Assembly: GCA_002347265.1 (NCBI GenBank) | Contig: DDYB01000032.1 | Span: forward strand, 322,928 to 386,927 | DNA length: 64,000 nt | Direction of reading: 5' to 3' | Origin: Desulfobacteraceae bacterium UBA2245 | GTDB lineage: Bacteria > Desulfobacterota > Desulfobacteria > Desulfobacterales > UBA2245 | In this document: positions 8,753 through 18,008 of the stretch, piece by piece | Layout: each line of letters opens with the position of its first letter | How positions within the stretch are numbered: the first letter of the stretch is position 1 | The notes under the pieces: model-generated | The model's input: only the letters and a program-made list of their open reading frames with translations | Database searches by the model: none | What the model was told of the DNA's origin: nothing | Program-made: the position numbers and the translations under genes

Positions 8753-9511
8753 TTATCGGAAAATTGCTTCCAGAAGGCTTTTAACCGCCTGGCTGGACAT
8801 TTCTTCCAGCAGAGGGCTTCCTTCAAAGGGAGCCAGCCGGTTGTATCCCACGCCCGAACCCTCCCAAAGGTGCTGACATGTTTTGGTGTCCCAGATCTGC
8901 CCTGAGATTTTTACCGATCTGAACTCGGATTTCCGGCCAATGGTCCAGACCAGTGTCATGGAGGCATCGGTCTTGTATTCGGATACGACGGCGATGCTGA
9001 TGAACAGAAAACGGGAATTTAATGCTTTTCCAAAGCTTTGAAGGGTATTGGCATCAAGGCCGGTTTGCGTGAATTCCGTATCGAACTTGCTGTAGGCGGC
9101 GGCCATGCCGGCATCGTTTAAGCGAATCAGGGCGTCGCCGGGTGTAATCAGGCGGATTTCAGGCAGCTTGGATTGAAATTGGCTGAGCAGCGTTTCGTTG
9201 AGAATGATCCGGTAGGCGCTGGCAACATTGCCCTGTTTTTCCTCTGGTTTTTCGGCGGATTTTCCCGGTGCGTAGGGGGCGGAAACAATTTCACCGCCTT
9301 TTTCCGGCGACTTCTCGACAGGCCGCATCAGAACGATCACCGGAAGAAGGGCAAGTCCCTCATGGTTGAGAACCGATTCGGTGAATGATTCCTGGCGGAA
9401 GGATTCCTCAGACCAGCCTTTAATTTTTGAATAACATCCTGCAAAACATGCGCTCAGGACGGTGACAAGGAGAACCGCAAGAAAACATTTTGAACGGGAA
9501 AAAACGCCCAT
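8753..9511 (-). CDS. Unknown lipoprotein
   Basis: 252-residue predicted lipoprotein: hydrophobic signal with a Cys at the end (FAGC, Cys 26). A Pro/Lys/Glu-rich segment (about 65-95) precedes a mixed alpha/beta body with a late motif of the type IWDTKTCQHLWEGSG. That pattern, a strand describing a tagged or 'labelled' output followed by a helix near the C-terminus (SQAVKSLLEAIF), recalls periplasmic lipoproteins of the GNA1162/LpoB-like class, but the similarity is too weak to name it. Monocistronic on the minus strand. Confidence 0.7.
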   Translation of the reverse strand: MGVFSRSKCFLAVLLVTVLSACFAGCYSKIKGWSEESFRQESFTESVLNHEGLALLPVIVLMRPVEKSPEKGGEIVSAPYAPGKSAEKPEEKQGNVASAYRIILNETLLSQFQSKLPEIRLITPGDALIRLNDAGMAAAYSKFDTEFTQTGLDANTLQSFGKALNSRFLFISIAVVSEYKTDASMTLVWTIGRKSEFRSVKISGQIWDTKTCQHLWEGSGVGYNRLAPFEGSPLLEEMSSQAVKSLLEAIFR

Positions 9512-10201
9512 TGTTGCCTCCGCTTAAAAACCCGGTTCCGAAAAAATGCCGAATAAACCCATACAAGCCGGACTCTGGACGAAAACCTGAAGCGGCCATT
9601 TCCGAAATTTCACTAAAATGATTTTAACTGAAGTAGCGGCGGATGTCAAAAAGTTGATTTTCCGAAGGCCGAAATTTTAAGGCAAGGGACTATGCGACAA
9701 GCCAGATCCGTGTCTCAAAGAAGAAAAGGGCCTGCGGCGATAGACCGCTGATTTCGGGTTCAGAATAAGGAAAGAGATCGGCTTTAACCCGGATATTTCA
9801 TGAGTCCCCAAAAGTCGAAAAACCGGATCAATTTTTATCAAGGAATTGGCAGCCAAATGCTGCCTGGAGACCGATTGGTTCCCGAAATGCAAAAACTTTC
9901 CGGAATTTTGTCGTATTTCGGTCAATTTATGGGAATCAGGGCGCACGGATACCGTTATCCCCGAAATCAATCTATTTCCAGCTCAATCCGTTACCTTTGG
10001 CCCTGGTTTTGGACTTGCATTCTGGGATCAGAATATCATATTTAATTAATCTGGTGCATTCTACGGCCCTTGCGGTATGAACCGCACCTTCCGAGCGGAG
10101 GCCTTTATGCTATCGCCGACGCATCAAAAGGTCGGAAGAATCAGGCAGCCATTACTCAACCGGTTCTAAAGAAATTACACACTCAAAACCGGGAGCATGA
10201 A
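9512..10201. other. Intergenic between divergent genes
   Basis: About 690 bases between the divergent lipoprotein and RelA/SpoT-like genes. The right end is AT-rich (around 10010-10050: TTGCAT, 18 bp, TATTTA) and could hold the promoter of the plus-strand gene. The frames open here show no recognisable protein content, and no RNA gene was found. Confidence 0.35.
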
Positions 10202-11419
10202 ATGTATCTCTCAGCCATGACCCATCGGGATGAGCTTTTCGATATCACCCTGCGATGGATGAACGATGATTTCAATCCGGAAGACGGGAAAGCCGTTACC
10301 CGGATATTTCTGTACGAAAGCGCCATTTCATCCCTTGTCATTGATCGCATGATCGCATTTCTCAGTCAGTTGCTGAACTGCACGTTTCAAACGCAAAGGG
10401 TTTGCCAGAAACAGGTTTTGCGCGAAAAAATTATTCAGCACCTGCCTTTCCGGAACCATCGGATCTGCCAGTTGATCCAAGATTTTGAAGAAAACCCGGA
10501 ATATTTTTTCCCGCGCCTTCCTCTTGACGCAGCCTTGATAACCGCTTCCGGCTCAAGCCTTTCGGCTATCGCCCGTATCAAGCGCCTGACCCGTGTGGCG
10601 GAAAAGGTCTCTTTCCGCCTCGTGGATGCCCTTTTCAGGGAAATTCAGGCCGAAGCCCGACATATCGCCGGGCAAAGGGCCGCTGCAGCCGGGGTGCCGC
10701 TGGCCGATCTCGAAAGTTCTCCCGCAGACATGCAAAAGGATTTTATTCAGGCCGAAGCAGCGGTAGCCAGCCGTTTTAAAAGCAAAAACGTGCGCATTGC
10801 CCGCGAGGCACTGGCCATCAACGACATTATCGGCCTCAAAATAATCGGCGAGCCGGAGTTGATCGAACGTCTGCCGATGTTGCTGGACCTGGAACCCGGA
10901 ATCACCCTCGTGGAGACCGAAAGACACGTTGGCGATTACAATGCGGTCAATCTGCTGGTGGACATCGATCTGCCGGCGCCCACTGCGCTGGGGGCGCATC
11001 TGGCGGAAATAGACTGGTCCATCGCTGACCGGCGCGGTCTGGACGCCGACGAGGTGCGTCGGAATGCTTTCGCCTATGCGGCCCAAGGGGCCAGGACGGT
11101 CCGGGTGGAGATCATTCTGACCACTTATGAAGAACTCATGGAATCGGAATTCGGCCGTTCGATCCACGAACTCCGTGTGCTGCGTCTCCGGCAGCGGCAG
11201 GCTTACAGCGGCCCCATCGCACAGAACGCCGGCTACCTGATTGAATATCTGCTCGTACTGGCGTCATCGCCCACGATCAACATTCCGGAATTGCCGGTCA
11301 AAATGTACGGGCGCTATCTGCCCGAAGCCATCTCTGCCCTGAAATGTTCGTTGTGCAAAAAAGAGGTCGACGGAGATCCGCTCAGCGCTTTCTGCTTGAA
11401 ACCGAAGTGTTCGAGCTGA
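10202..11419 (+). CDS. Divergent RelA/SpoT-like nucleotidyltransferase with Zn-ribbon tail
   Basis: Not a textbook family member, but the middle of this 405-residue protein reads like an alarmone-synthetase core. SRFKSKN (190-196) corresponds to the basic substrate-binding segment, INDIIGLKII (207-216) to the strand with the metal-binding Asp (208), GDYNAVNLLVDI (244-255) to the D-Y-x-x-V-x-L-x-V strand, and VRVEIILTTYEELMESEFG (301 on) to the strand with the second acidic residue (Glu 303). There is no HD hydrolase, TGS or ACT domain. The N-terminal ~180 residues are helical. The C-terminus has C382-x2-C385 and C398-x4-C403, a likely zinc ribbon. I chose the ATG at 10202 (GGGAG 6 bases upstream); an in-frame TTG at 10070 would add 44 residues but lacks a ribosome site. 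Function inferred: (p)ppGpp-like or other pyrophosphate transfer. Confidence 0.6.
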   Translation: MYLSAMTHRDELFDITLRWMNDDFNPEDGKAVTRIFLYESAISSLVIDRMIAFLSQLLNCTFQTQRVCQKQVLREKIIQHLPFRNHRICQLIQDFEENPEYFFPRLPLDAALITASGSSLSAIARIKRLTRVAEKVSFRLVDALFREIQAEARHIAGQRAAAAGVPLADLESSPADMQKDFIQAEAAVASRFKSKNVRIAREALAINDIIGLKIIGEPELIERLPMLLDLEPGITLVETERHVGDYNAVNLLVDIDLPAPTALGAHLAEIDWSIADRRGLDADEVRRNAFAYAAQGARTVRVEIILTTYEELMESEFGRSIHELRVLRLRQRQAYSGPIAQNAGYLIEYLLVLASSPTINIPELPVKMYGRYLPEAISALKCSLCKKEVDGDPLSAFCLKPKCSS

Positions 11420-11433
11420 TTACGGAATCAAAT

Positions 11434-12315
11434 TCACTTGTATTTTTCGTCCTTCTGTCCGAGCTTTAAAAATCCTGCCGGCATCCGGGAATCGATCCGA
11501 ATCCGTTTCCCGGCGACCGGATGATTGAACTCAAATAAAAACCCGTGAAGCCGTATCCGCCGAACAAAACGGCCGGAAGCGCCATACCGCCGATCACCCA
11601 CAATCGGGCAGCCGATATCGGCCATATGCACCCGTATCTGGTTTTTCCGGCCCGTTTCCAGGAGAATTTCCAGCAGCGTATGATCCGCAATCACCTTGAG
11701 CGTCCGATAATGCGTCACGGCATTTCGTGCTCCGGAGGTAGACTTTGGAACCGATCGGACCTTCTGTTGCCCGTCTTCGGCAAGCCAGCTTTCCACGGTT
11801 CCCTCGGATTTGGGCGGCCGGCCTTCCACCAGCGCGTAATAGCGTTTCTCGGTCGTGGGCCAGCTTTGCTTGATGCGCATCTGAATCTCCCGGCTTTTCG
11901 CAAAAATGACGATTCCGGAAACTTCCCGGTCCAGCCGGTGAACCACGAAAACGCCAGCCCGATGAAAGGCGTTTTGCCGAACATAGAAATTCACCAGATG
12001 GTAAAGGGAAGGCTTTTTTCCCGATCCGGTGCCTGCCGTCAGCATTCCCGCCGGCTTTTCAACGGCAATGAGGTCATGGTCCTCATAGAGTATCGGCACA
12101 GGCAGTTCAACACGGTGCGCGCCTGCCGCCGGATCCCGCGTTACCTCCAGGACGTCGCCGGAATTGACGTTCATGTCCGGACGAATGACCTGCCGGCCAT
12201 TGCAAAGTACCCGACCATGACGGACGTATTTTCGAATCCGGGTGCTTGAATCAGTCCCCATCGCCTTTTTCAGAACATCCAGAATCGATCCGGATTCGCC
12301 CGCCGTGATCTTCAT
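11434..12315 (-). CDS. RluA-family RNA pseudouridine synthase
   Basis: 293-residue enzyme converting specific uridines in rRNA or tRNA to pseudouridine. An S4 RNA-binding domain (about 1-65) precedes the catalytic domain, with the RluA-type signature VVHRLDREVSGI, catalytic Asp 129. The later GRKNQIRVHMADIGCPIVGD region is the conserved substrate-binding loop. Closest in architecture to RluC/RluD-type enzymes, but the target base cannot be deduced. Convergent with the RelA/SpoT-like gene (only 14 bases between the stops). Confidence 0.92.
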   Translation of the reverse strand: MKITAGESGSILDVLKKAMGTDSSTRIRKYVRHGRVLCNGRQVIRPDMNVNSGDVLEVTRDPAAGAHRVELPVPILYEDHDLIAVEKPAGMLTAGTGSGKKPSLYHLVNFYVRQNAFHRAGVFVVHRLDREVSGIVIFAKSREIQMRIKQSWPTTEKRYYALVEGRPPKSEGTVESWLAEDGQQKVRSVPKSTSGARNAVTHYRTLKVIADHTLLEILLETGRKNQIRVHMADIGCPIVGDRRYGASGRFVRRIRLHGFLFEFNHPVAGKRIRIDSRMPAGFLKLGQKDEKYK

Positions 12316-12582
12316 TTCTCGTCCGCCGCTTTCATGCAGATAGGGTTATTTGATGCTTTCTTTTTTCAGGCGCCCTGAGTGTTCATAGACCTTGCCTGAT
12401 GTCTATTGAATTTTGATAGTATTAGTTAAATCATAACGGACCGCTCAGCCGTCCACGGAACTTGTTACGGTACAATTTTCTTAATTGATGTAGACGTCCG
12501 CATTCCGGAAGTCAAGAATAAGCTTGAAGAGGCAGTGTTTCGCGGTCCTTCTTTTGATGAACGGAGCCGGCATCAGAGAAAT

Positions 12583-12765
12583 TCAGGAACTGCCCGGCAC
12601 AAAAACGCTGAAGAAGCAGGAACACAGACAAAGGTCTTGATGAACCATATCCACTATGGCGGCTTTCGGATCGAAAATCCAGCTGACGCTTTCCAGTTCC
12701 CCAGCTTGCGGATGATCGATAGCCGGATTCATCGGCGGCAATTGTTCTTTACTCTTTTCGCGCAT
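12583..12765 (-). pseudogene. ISNCY-type transposase N-terminal remnant
   Basis: A 60-codon frame beginning MREKSKEQLP and containing NPAIDHPQAGELESVS and VDMVHQDLCL. It resembles the N-terminal leader of ISNCY-type transposases (H-x-x-A-x-E-L ... I-x-x-x-V-H-x-D-L). The rest of a transposase is absent on either side, so this is a decayed insertion-sequence fragment at best. Recognised from pattern memory only. Confidence 0.35.
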
Positions 12766-13238
12766 ATTGCGGCGGCCCCTTTCTTTTATTTTGCAGCACT
12801 ATCGATTGGTTGGACACTTTCAACGCGGGCCGATAAAACTTCCTGAGAGAAAGCCGCGGATCAAGATGCGGAATTCATGAAAAAAGGTTTCCGGTCGGTT
12901 CCTCTGTGTGCACCCCCTGTCACCACCTTCCGCGCATGCGCCCTTTATCTGTCTGGGATCAGTTTGTCGCCGCGTTTTCTGCACGCCTCCCTCAGCAGCA
13001 GAACACCTCTGTTCGAAGTGATATCTCTGACACCGAACCTCCGTGCAATTTTACGACCTTTACACCTTGAAAACTCTATGTCTTTTGTGGTACGAACTGT
13101 TATGGCAAAATCTTCTGTTTATCCAATATAACCAATTGATATATAACATAATAGTAGAGATTTTACTGCCTGTTTCGCGCAATGTCCGGGTTAAACAAAT
13201 CGATTTTTCCCAGATCAATAATCTGGAGGAAACGCATC
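12766..13238. other. Intergenic upstream of the SpoIID gene
   Basis: With the IS remnant before it, this forms a ~920-base gap without an intact gene. The last 120 bases are AT-rich (ATTGATATATAACATAATAG near 13135) and probably carry the promoter of the envelope cluster. No RNA gene seen. Confidence 0.4.
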
Positions 13239-14825
13239 ATGAATCTCAAACATAATGGCGCCGTTCATGCTCTGCGGTATATCCTGATTTCGGCGGCATT
13301 CTGTTTCCTGTACCCCGTTGTTTTTGTGCATGCGGCATACGACGATACAGGCGGATTCAGACTGGCCGCCGATTTTTTAAACAAAGGCATGTACCTGGAA
13401 GCCCTCGGAACCTACCAGGAAATTTCCAACTATTCCAAAAATGACAACATTCGCGCCAGGGCCCTGCTGTTCATGGGAACCACCTTCGGGCTCTACCTGG
13501 ATCAACCGAATGCGGCGATCACCCAGTTTCAGACGGTCATGAACCGGTATCCCCGGAGCCAGTCAGCACCCGATGCGCTTTTCAACACCGGCATGGTGCT
13601 CTATGAAACCGGCCGGTTCAAAGACGCCTATCAGATCTTCCTCAGATACCTGCAACAATACCCTCAGGGCATCCGCCGGCAGTCGGCAGAAGTCTGGGCC
13701 GACAGCTCAAGATCGCTGATAGCCGAAACACTGCCGCAGATAAAGCCTTGGGAACGCATGATTATCTCTGACTCCGTCATCAGGGTCTTGATTCAGGAGA
13801 AAGCAACCCGGCTCGCCATTGAATCCGCCGCTCCGATAACCCTTTCCGCGTCCTTTTCAGGAAAGGTTGTTTTCAACGGCATGGGACCGGTCACCATAGA
13901 ACGTTACGGAAACGCTCTGGCAATCAACGGACGCATGTTTGAGAAAACCGCCCTGCGGGCAAACTCGGCCCGACCCATCGGCGTCAACGGCCGAAAGTTC
14001 CGGGGCGCTGTTGAGATCACCTCCGAAGCCGACGGGCTTCGCGCCGTCAATCATGTAAACATAGAGCACTACCTTTACGGCGTGGTTCCCAAGGAGATGC
14101 CCCACAAATGGCCCAAAGCCGCCCTTATGGCTCAGGCTGTCGCGGCCCGGACCTACGCGCTTTATATCAAGCAGAAAAGCGGAGAAAAGCCCTATGATGT
14201 TCTGGCCACTACGGCATCGCAGGTTTACGGAGGATATGACGCTGAGAAAACCGAAACCAATCGAGCGGCAGATGAAACAGCCGGCCAGGTACTGTCCTAC
14301 GACAACCGCTTGATCATCGCGTATTTTCATTCCAACAGCGGCGGCCACACCGAAGACGCCAAAAACGTATGGAGCGCGGACATTCCGTATCTAAAAGGCA
14401 TCCCCGATCCTTACAGCAATCAGGCCCCCAATGTTTCCTGGGAAATCTCTCTGACCTACAACGCCATTACGGAACGGCTCAACCGGTTCGGCCTCAACAT
14501 CGGCCGCGTTCAGGCGCTTTCCCACGACGGCCGGACCGCTTCCGGGCGGATACTGAGGATCCGTGTCGCCGACCAATCCGAAACCTCGGAAATAGCCAGC
14601 AATAATTTTCGAATCAAAATGGATGCCACCCAGATCAAGAGCACCCTGTTTGACATTGTACCGAAAGCCAACGGACTGACATTCCGGGGAAGGGGGTACG
14701 GTCACGGCGTCGGCATGAGTCAGTGGGGCGCCCGGCAAATGGCGGCCACAGGCATGAAATACCAGGACATCCTGAAGTATTATTATCAAGGCGTCAGGCT
14801 TGTCTCCGTAACCTACTTAAATTAA
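13239..14825 (+). CDS. SpoIID/LytB-domain protein with TPR region
   Basis: 528-residue exported protein: signal peptide (about 1-32, ending FVHAAYDD), TPR-like helical repeats (about 35-155), then a SpoIID/LytB domain (about 190-520). Conserved motifs include NIEHYLYGVVPKEMPHKWP, ALMAQAVAARTYAL, YFHSNSGGHTEDA and the C-terminal GRGYGHGVGMSQWGARQMA. SpoIID enzymes are lytic transglycosylases that remove denuded glycan in sporulating Firmicutes; in Gram-negative bacteria LytB homologues act on septal or cell-wall peptidoglycan. The start at 13239 has GGAGG 9 bases upstream; an upstream in-frame ATG at 13182 lacks one. First gene of a plus-strand envelope cluster. Confidence 0.88.
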   Translation: MNLKHNGAVHALRYILISAAFCFLYPVVFVHAAYDDTGGFRLAADFLNKGMYLEALGTYQEISNYSKNDNIRARALLFMGTTFGLYLDQPNAAITQFQTVMNRYPRSQSAPDALFNTGMVLYETGRFKDAYQIFLRYLQQYPQGIRRQSAEVWADSSRSLIAETLPQIKPWERMIISDSVIRVLIQEKATRLAIESAAPITLSASFSGKVVFNGMGPVTIERYGNALAINGRMFEKTALRANSARPIGVNGRKFRGAVEITSEADGLRAVNHVNIEHYLYGVVPKEMPHKWPKAALMAQAVAARTYALYIKQKSGEKPYDVLATTASQVYGGYDAEKTETNRAADETAGQVLSYDNRLIIAYFHSNSGGHTEDAKNVWSADIPYLKGIPDPYSNQAPNVSWEISLTYNAITERLNRFGLNIGRVQALSHDGRTASGRILRIRVADQSETSEIASNNFRIKMDATQIKSTLFDIVPKANGLTFRGRGYGHGVGMSQWGARQMAATGMKYQDILKYYYQGVRLVSVTYLN

Positions 14826-14832
14826 GTCACAA

Positions 14833-15712
14833 ATGCGGCAGAATAAAATCCTTTCTCACCTGGACCGGCGATTATTATATTCCCTGAGGGCACGAACCGT
14901 CGCCGCCAGCCGGTATCAGGCGGACCTTTCCATCAGCCTTCACATCAATGCCAACGAAAATTTTTCTCCACACGTCTCTGAAACCTGTTATTGCTCAGGA
15001 ACCGCCTCAAGCGAGGAAGCGGCAACGGTTGCCGTCTATGAAAAATCGGTATTCAAATACGGCGTGCCGCACAAGAAAAAAGATAGCTATATCGATGTCG
15101 GAAAAATTCTGTTTAACTTTGAGCAGCCGAACTACTGGAATGAAAGTGGACGATTTGCCAAAATCTTGCAGGAAAGGTTCAAACAGGGCTTTTGTTTCAA
15201 AGCTGCGGCGTGCATTCAGCAGGCTGCCAGCTTTCAATTGGATCCGGGCAATGCCGAAACATATTATTTTCTTGGCGCCGTGTATAACTTTCAGCATAAC
15301 CCCGCCATGGCCATCGAATATCTGAAAAAAGGAGGGGATGCAGATTCCGATGAGGCAGGCACGCATTTTCGACTTGCCAAAGCCTTTCATAACGTGGATA
15401 TGCAGTTACAATGCGCTGCTGGAATATCAGCGGGCAATTGAGATCAAATCGAACCATACACCGGCAATCAATGAAATCGGCTGGATTTATTACAACCAGG
15501 TAGAATTTGAAAAAGCCGGGGCGCAAGGGGGGAAAACCCTGTCCATCAACAACCGGCATCGCGACGCTCCGTTCAATCGGGCCAAAATCTACAAGGAACG
15601 GGCATGGAGCACCCTTGAAGCCGGTATCAGACAAGAATCGGTTTCGTATTTGCAAAAAGCCGTCAGGATGGATACAGGGAACAAGCAGGCAAAATATTAT
15701 CTTGCAAAATAA
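14833..15712 (+). pseudogene. Degraded N-acetylmuramoyl-L-alanine amidase-TPR gene
   Basis: The first frame (14833-15441) reads as the C-terminal half of an Amidase_3 domain: QADLSISLHINANENFS is the zinc-site strand, followed by SETCYCSGTASSEEAATVA and WNESGRFAKILQERFK. It then runs into TPR repeats (ETYYFLGAVYNFQHNPAMAI). Near 15400 the TPR reading continues only in another frame (15338-15712: LLEYQRAIEIKSNHTPAINE ... EKAVRM-like repeats). So the gene has lost the amidase N-terminus and signal peptide and carries a frameshift. It begins 8 bases after the SpoIID stop, suggesting it was once a second cell-wall hydrolase of that operon. A functional short remnant is possible but unlikely. Confidence 0.7.
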
Positions 15713-15794
15713 GCCGACAAATAGCTTTATGTCTGAAACCACAGCGGATTTATTGATTGTCTAAGACATTAAGGTTGCAAGCCAAGGAGGTCAT

Positions 15795-16727
15795 ATGAAA
15801 AAGTTTTCAGTAGCGGCATTGACGCTTTTTGTGCTGATGATCATACCGGTTCTGGGCCTTGGTGCCGAATGGCATGAGTTGGTGGAACAGATGGGCAGCG
15901 GATCGGTTAACTGGACACAGGGAATCATGCAGGCCAAGGGGATTGGCGCTCCCCCTGAAAAATACTACGGAAAGCCTCAGGCAGGCCCAATGGCTCTGAG
16001 CGCCGCTCGTCTGGATGCGATGAGAAATCTTCTTGAGGTGGTTCAGGGCATAAGGATCAGTTCTTCCACCCTGGTCAGAGATTTTGTGACCGAAAGCGAC
16101 GAGATTCGATCCAATGTAGAAGGCATGGTAAAAAGTGCGCAAATCGTCAAGCGGGAATACCTTTCCGACGGAACCGTTGAAATCACCATTCAGATGAGTC
16201 TGAATGGCGGATTTGCCCAACTGGTTCTGCCCTCTGAAATCAAACAGGTCGAGCCCATCAAACCCGTGCTGCCGCAACCCCCGATTCCTCAGCCGCCTGT
16301 GCCGCCTCCTGTTCAGCCCCTACCGCCGGTTGTAACTCCGACAACACCGCCGCCGGTTCAGCCGTCGCATCAACCCACATCCGAGATGTTCACAGGGATG
16401 GTGGTTGATGCCCGCGGACTGAGCGCCCGGCCGGCCATGGCACCTAGAATTCTGGATGAAAACGGCCGGGAAGTCTACGGTTCCGCCTTTGTCAGCCGTG
16501 AATTCGCCGTTCAGCAGGGGGTGAGCGGTTATGCCAGGGACCTGGCTTCAGCGCAGCGCAACCCCAGGGTCACCAACAACCCCTTGACCGTAAAAGGGCT
16601 GAAAACGGAAGGCCCCGGCGAATCATCAGACATTGTTATCGGTGCTTCGGATGCATCTCAACTCCGCAGCGCGTCTGAAAACCTTTCTTTCCTTAAAAGA
16701 TGTCGCGTCATGATCGTGGTGGATTAA
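15795..16727 (+). CDS. LPP20-like exported protein
   Basis: 310-residue protein with an N-terminal signal peptide (about 1-24, cleavage near LGAEW). Residues about 45-150 resemble the LPP20 lipoprotein domain (AARLDAMRNLLEVVQGIRI; VKREYLSDGTVEITIQM). A Pro-rich linker (about 158-200) follows, then a C-terminal domain with GMVVDARGLSARPAM and a terminal RCRVMIVVD strand. There is no clear lipobox Cys, so it is probably periplasmic or surface-associated. AGGAGG sits 6 bases before the ATG. It lies among other envelope genes; no enzymatic role is evident. Confidence 0.8.
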   Translation: MKKFSVAALTLFVLMIIPVLGLGAEWHELVEQMGSGSVNWTQGIMQAKGIGAPPEKYYGKPQAGPMALSAARLDAMRNLLEVVQGIRISSSTLVRDFVTESDEIRSNVEGMVKSAQIVKREYLSDGTVEITIQMSLNGGFAQLVLPSEIKQVEPIKPVLPQPPIPQPPVPPPVQPLPPVVTPTTPPPVQPSHQPTSEMFTGMVVDARGLSARPAMAPRILDENGREVYGSAFVSREFAVQQGVSGYARDLASAQRNPRVTNNPLTVKGLKTEGPGESSDIVIGASDASQLRSASENLSFLKRCRVMIVVD

Positions 16728-16820
16728 TTTCCGAATCACTTGATCCGACATACGCCAACTCGGGGCATTGCATGTCGTCAAAATGGCCGTTTCAACGCCC
16801 ATGTTATAAAGGGAGGCACT

Positions 16821-17978
16821 ATGGCAATTAAAAAGATTTTCATTCTCTTGACTGCCGCGAGTATGCTGATGATGTTCGCTTGCGTTCCCAAGCCTCTGCC
16901 GATCCGTGCGGAGCTTGATACACCGCTGCATCATGCCAATAACGGCAACAAGCTGCTTAAGGCCGGCAAGCTGGATGCGGCCTTCAGTGAATTTGCGCGA
17001 GCCAGAGAACTGGATCCACAATACGCCCCGGCCTATGTCGGTTTGGGCTTGTTCGATGCATATCGCGGAGATTTTGAATCCGGTCTGGAAAACCTCAAAA
17101 CCGCTAACAAGTTCGCCGAAGGAAAAGAACAGCAAGCTTCAATCCACATCGGCCACATGCGCCTTTACACCGTGGGCGGTGAAAAACTCTATACAAACTG
17201 GCTTAAGCGCGTCCGTTCCGAATTCGAGGATGCCGTCAATCTGATCCCCGACAGAGCGGAACCCTATTATTACATGGGAATGGCCTCTAAACAGGGTTAT
17301 GAATTCGACAAGGCTGCGGATCAGTTCTCCAGGGTATTGGACATCGGGCAGAATTTTGTTGCGGAAGCTGAGAAGGAATACGCCCTTGTTCGGAAAATTA
17401 TAGGAGCCATGCCCGGCAGCAAGGTCGGAAAGCGGATCGCGCTGGTCGAAAAATTAACGCGGGGAGATACAGCGGCTCTTTTTATTGAAGAGCTGAAGGT
17501 GGATGCGCTTTACAGGAAAAAAACCGGAAAAACCTTTGACGCCTCATATAAAAACCCGGAAAAGGAATTCATCACCGGACAGCATGCCAGGGCGCCGGTT
17601 GTGACCGACATCGAAGATCATGTTCTGAAAACCGATATTGAAGCAGCCATGGAAGTCGGCATTAAAGGCCTTGAGGCTTTTCCGGATCATACCTTTAAAC
17701 CCTATGCCGCCATTAACCGCGCTGAATTTGCCATGATGATCGAAGATATTCTGATCAAGATCACACAGGTGAACGATCTGGCCACCCGCTTTATCGGCAG
17801 TACGTCGCCGTTCCCGGATGTGAGGAGTGATCTGCCCTATTTCAACGCGGTGATGATCTGCACCACCCGCGGCATCATGGCGGCCCGGAATCTTTCATCC
17901 GGCGAGTTTGATCCCATGGGACCGGTTTCCGGCGCCGATGCCCTGTTGAGCATTCGGGCCCTGAAAAATCAACTTTAA
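16821..17978 (+). CDS. TPR/S-layer-homology lipoprotein
   Basis: 385-residue lipoprotein (lipobox MMFAC, Cys 20). TPR repeats span about 35-115 (GNKLLKAGKLDAAFSEFAR; PAYVGLGLFDAYRGDFESGL), with another helical repeat block to about 200. The C-terminal ~110 residues hold two SLH-like motifs: GLEAFPDHTFKPYAAINRAE and the later SPFPDVRSDLPYFNAVMIC stretch. SLH domains normally bind pyruvylated wall polymers; on a lipoprotein they suggest a link between outer membrane and peptidoglycan or secondary polymer. The start is at 16821, where GGGAGG lies 5 bases upstream; an in-frame ATG 81 bases earlier has none. Third intact gene of the envelope cluster. Confidence 0.82.
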   Translation: MAIKKIFILLTAASMLMMFACVPKPLPIRAELDTPLHHANNGNKLLKAGKLDAAFSEFARARELDPQYAPAYVGLGLFDAYRGDFESGLENLKTANKFAEGKEQQASIHIGHMRLYTVGGEKLYTNWLKRVRSEFEDAVNLIPDRAEPYYYMGMASKQGYEFDKAADQFSRVLDIGQNFVAEAEKEYALVRKIIGAMPGSKVGKRIALVEKLTRGDTAALFIEELKVDALYRKKTGKTFDASYKNPEKEFITGQHARAPVVTDIEDHVLKTDIEAAMEVGIKGLEAFPDHTFKPYAAINRAEFAMMIEDILIKITQVNDLATRFIGSTSPFPDVRSDLPYFNAVMICTTRGIMAARNLSSGEFDPMGPVSGADALLSIRALKNQL

Positions 17979-18008
17979 TCCGGGCGAATTCATGGAGGAG
18001 CGCTTGCC

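Noticed and set aside
12535..12846. Plus-strand open frame of 103 codons
   Set aside because: No Shine-Dalgarno, no recognisable content, and the opposite strand explains part of it as an IS remnant.
12960..13080. Minus-strand frame ending GVLLLREACRKRGDKLIPDR, reminiscent of a PIN/DUF3368 protein end
   Set aside because: Only ~35 codons and weak similarity; no start or N-terminal half.
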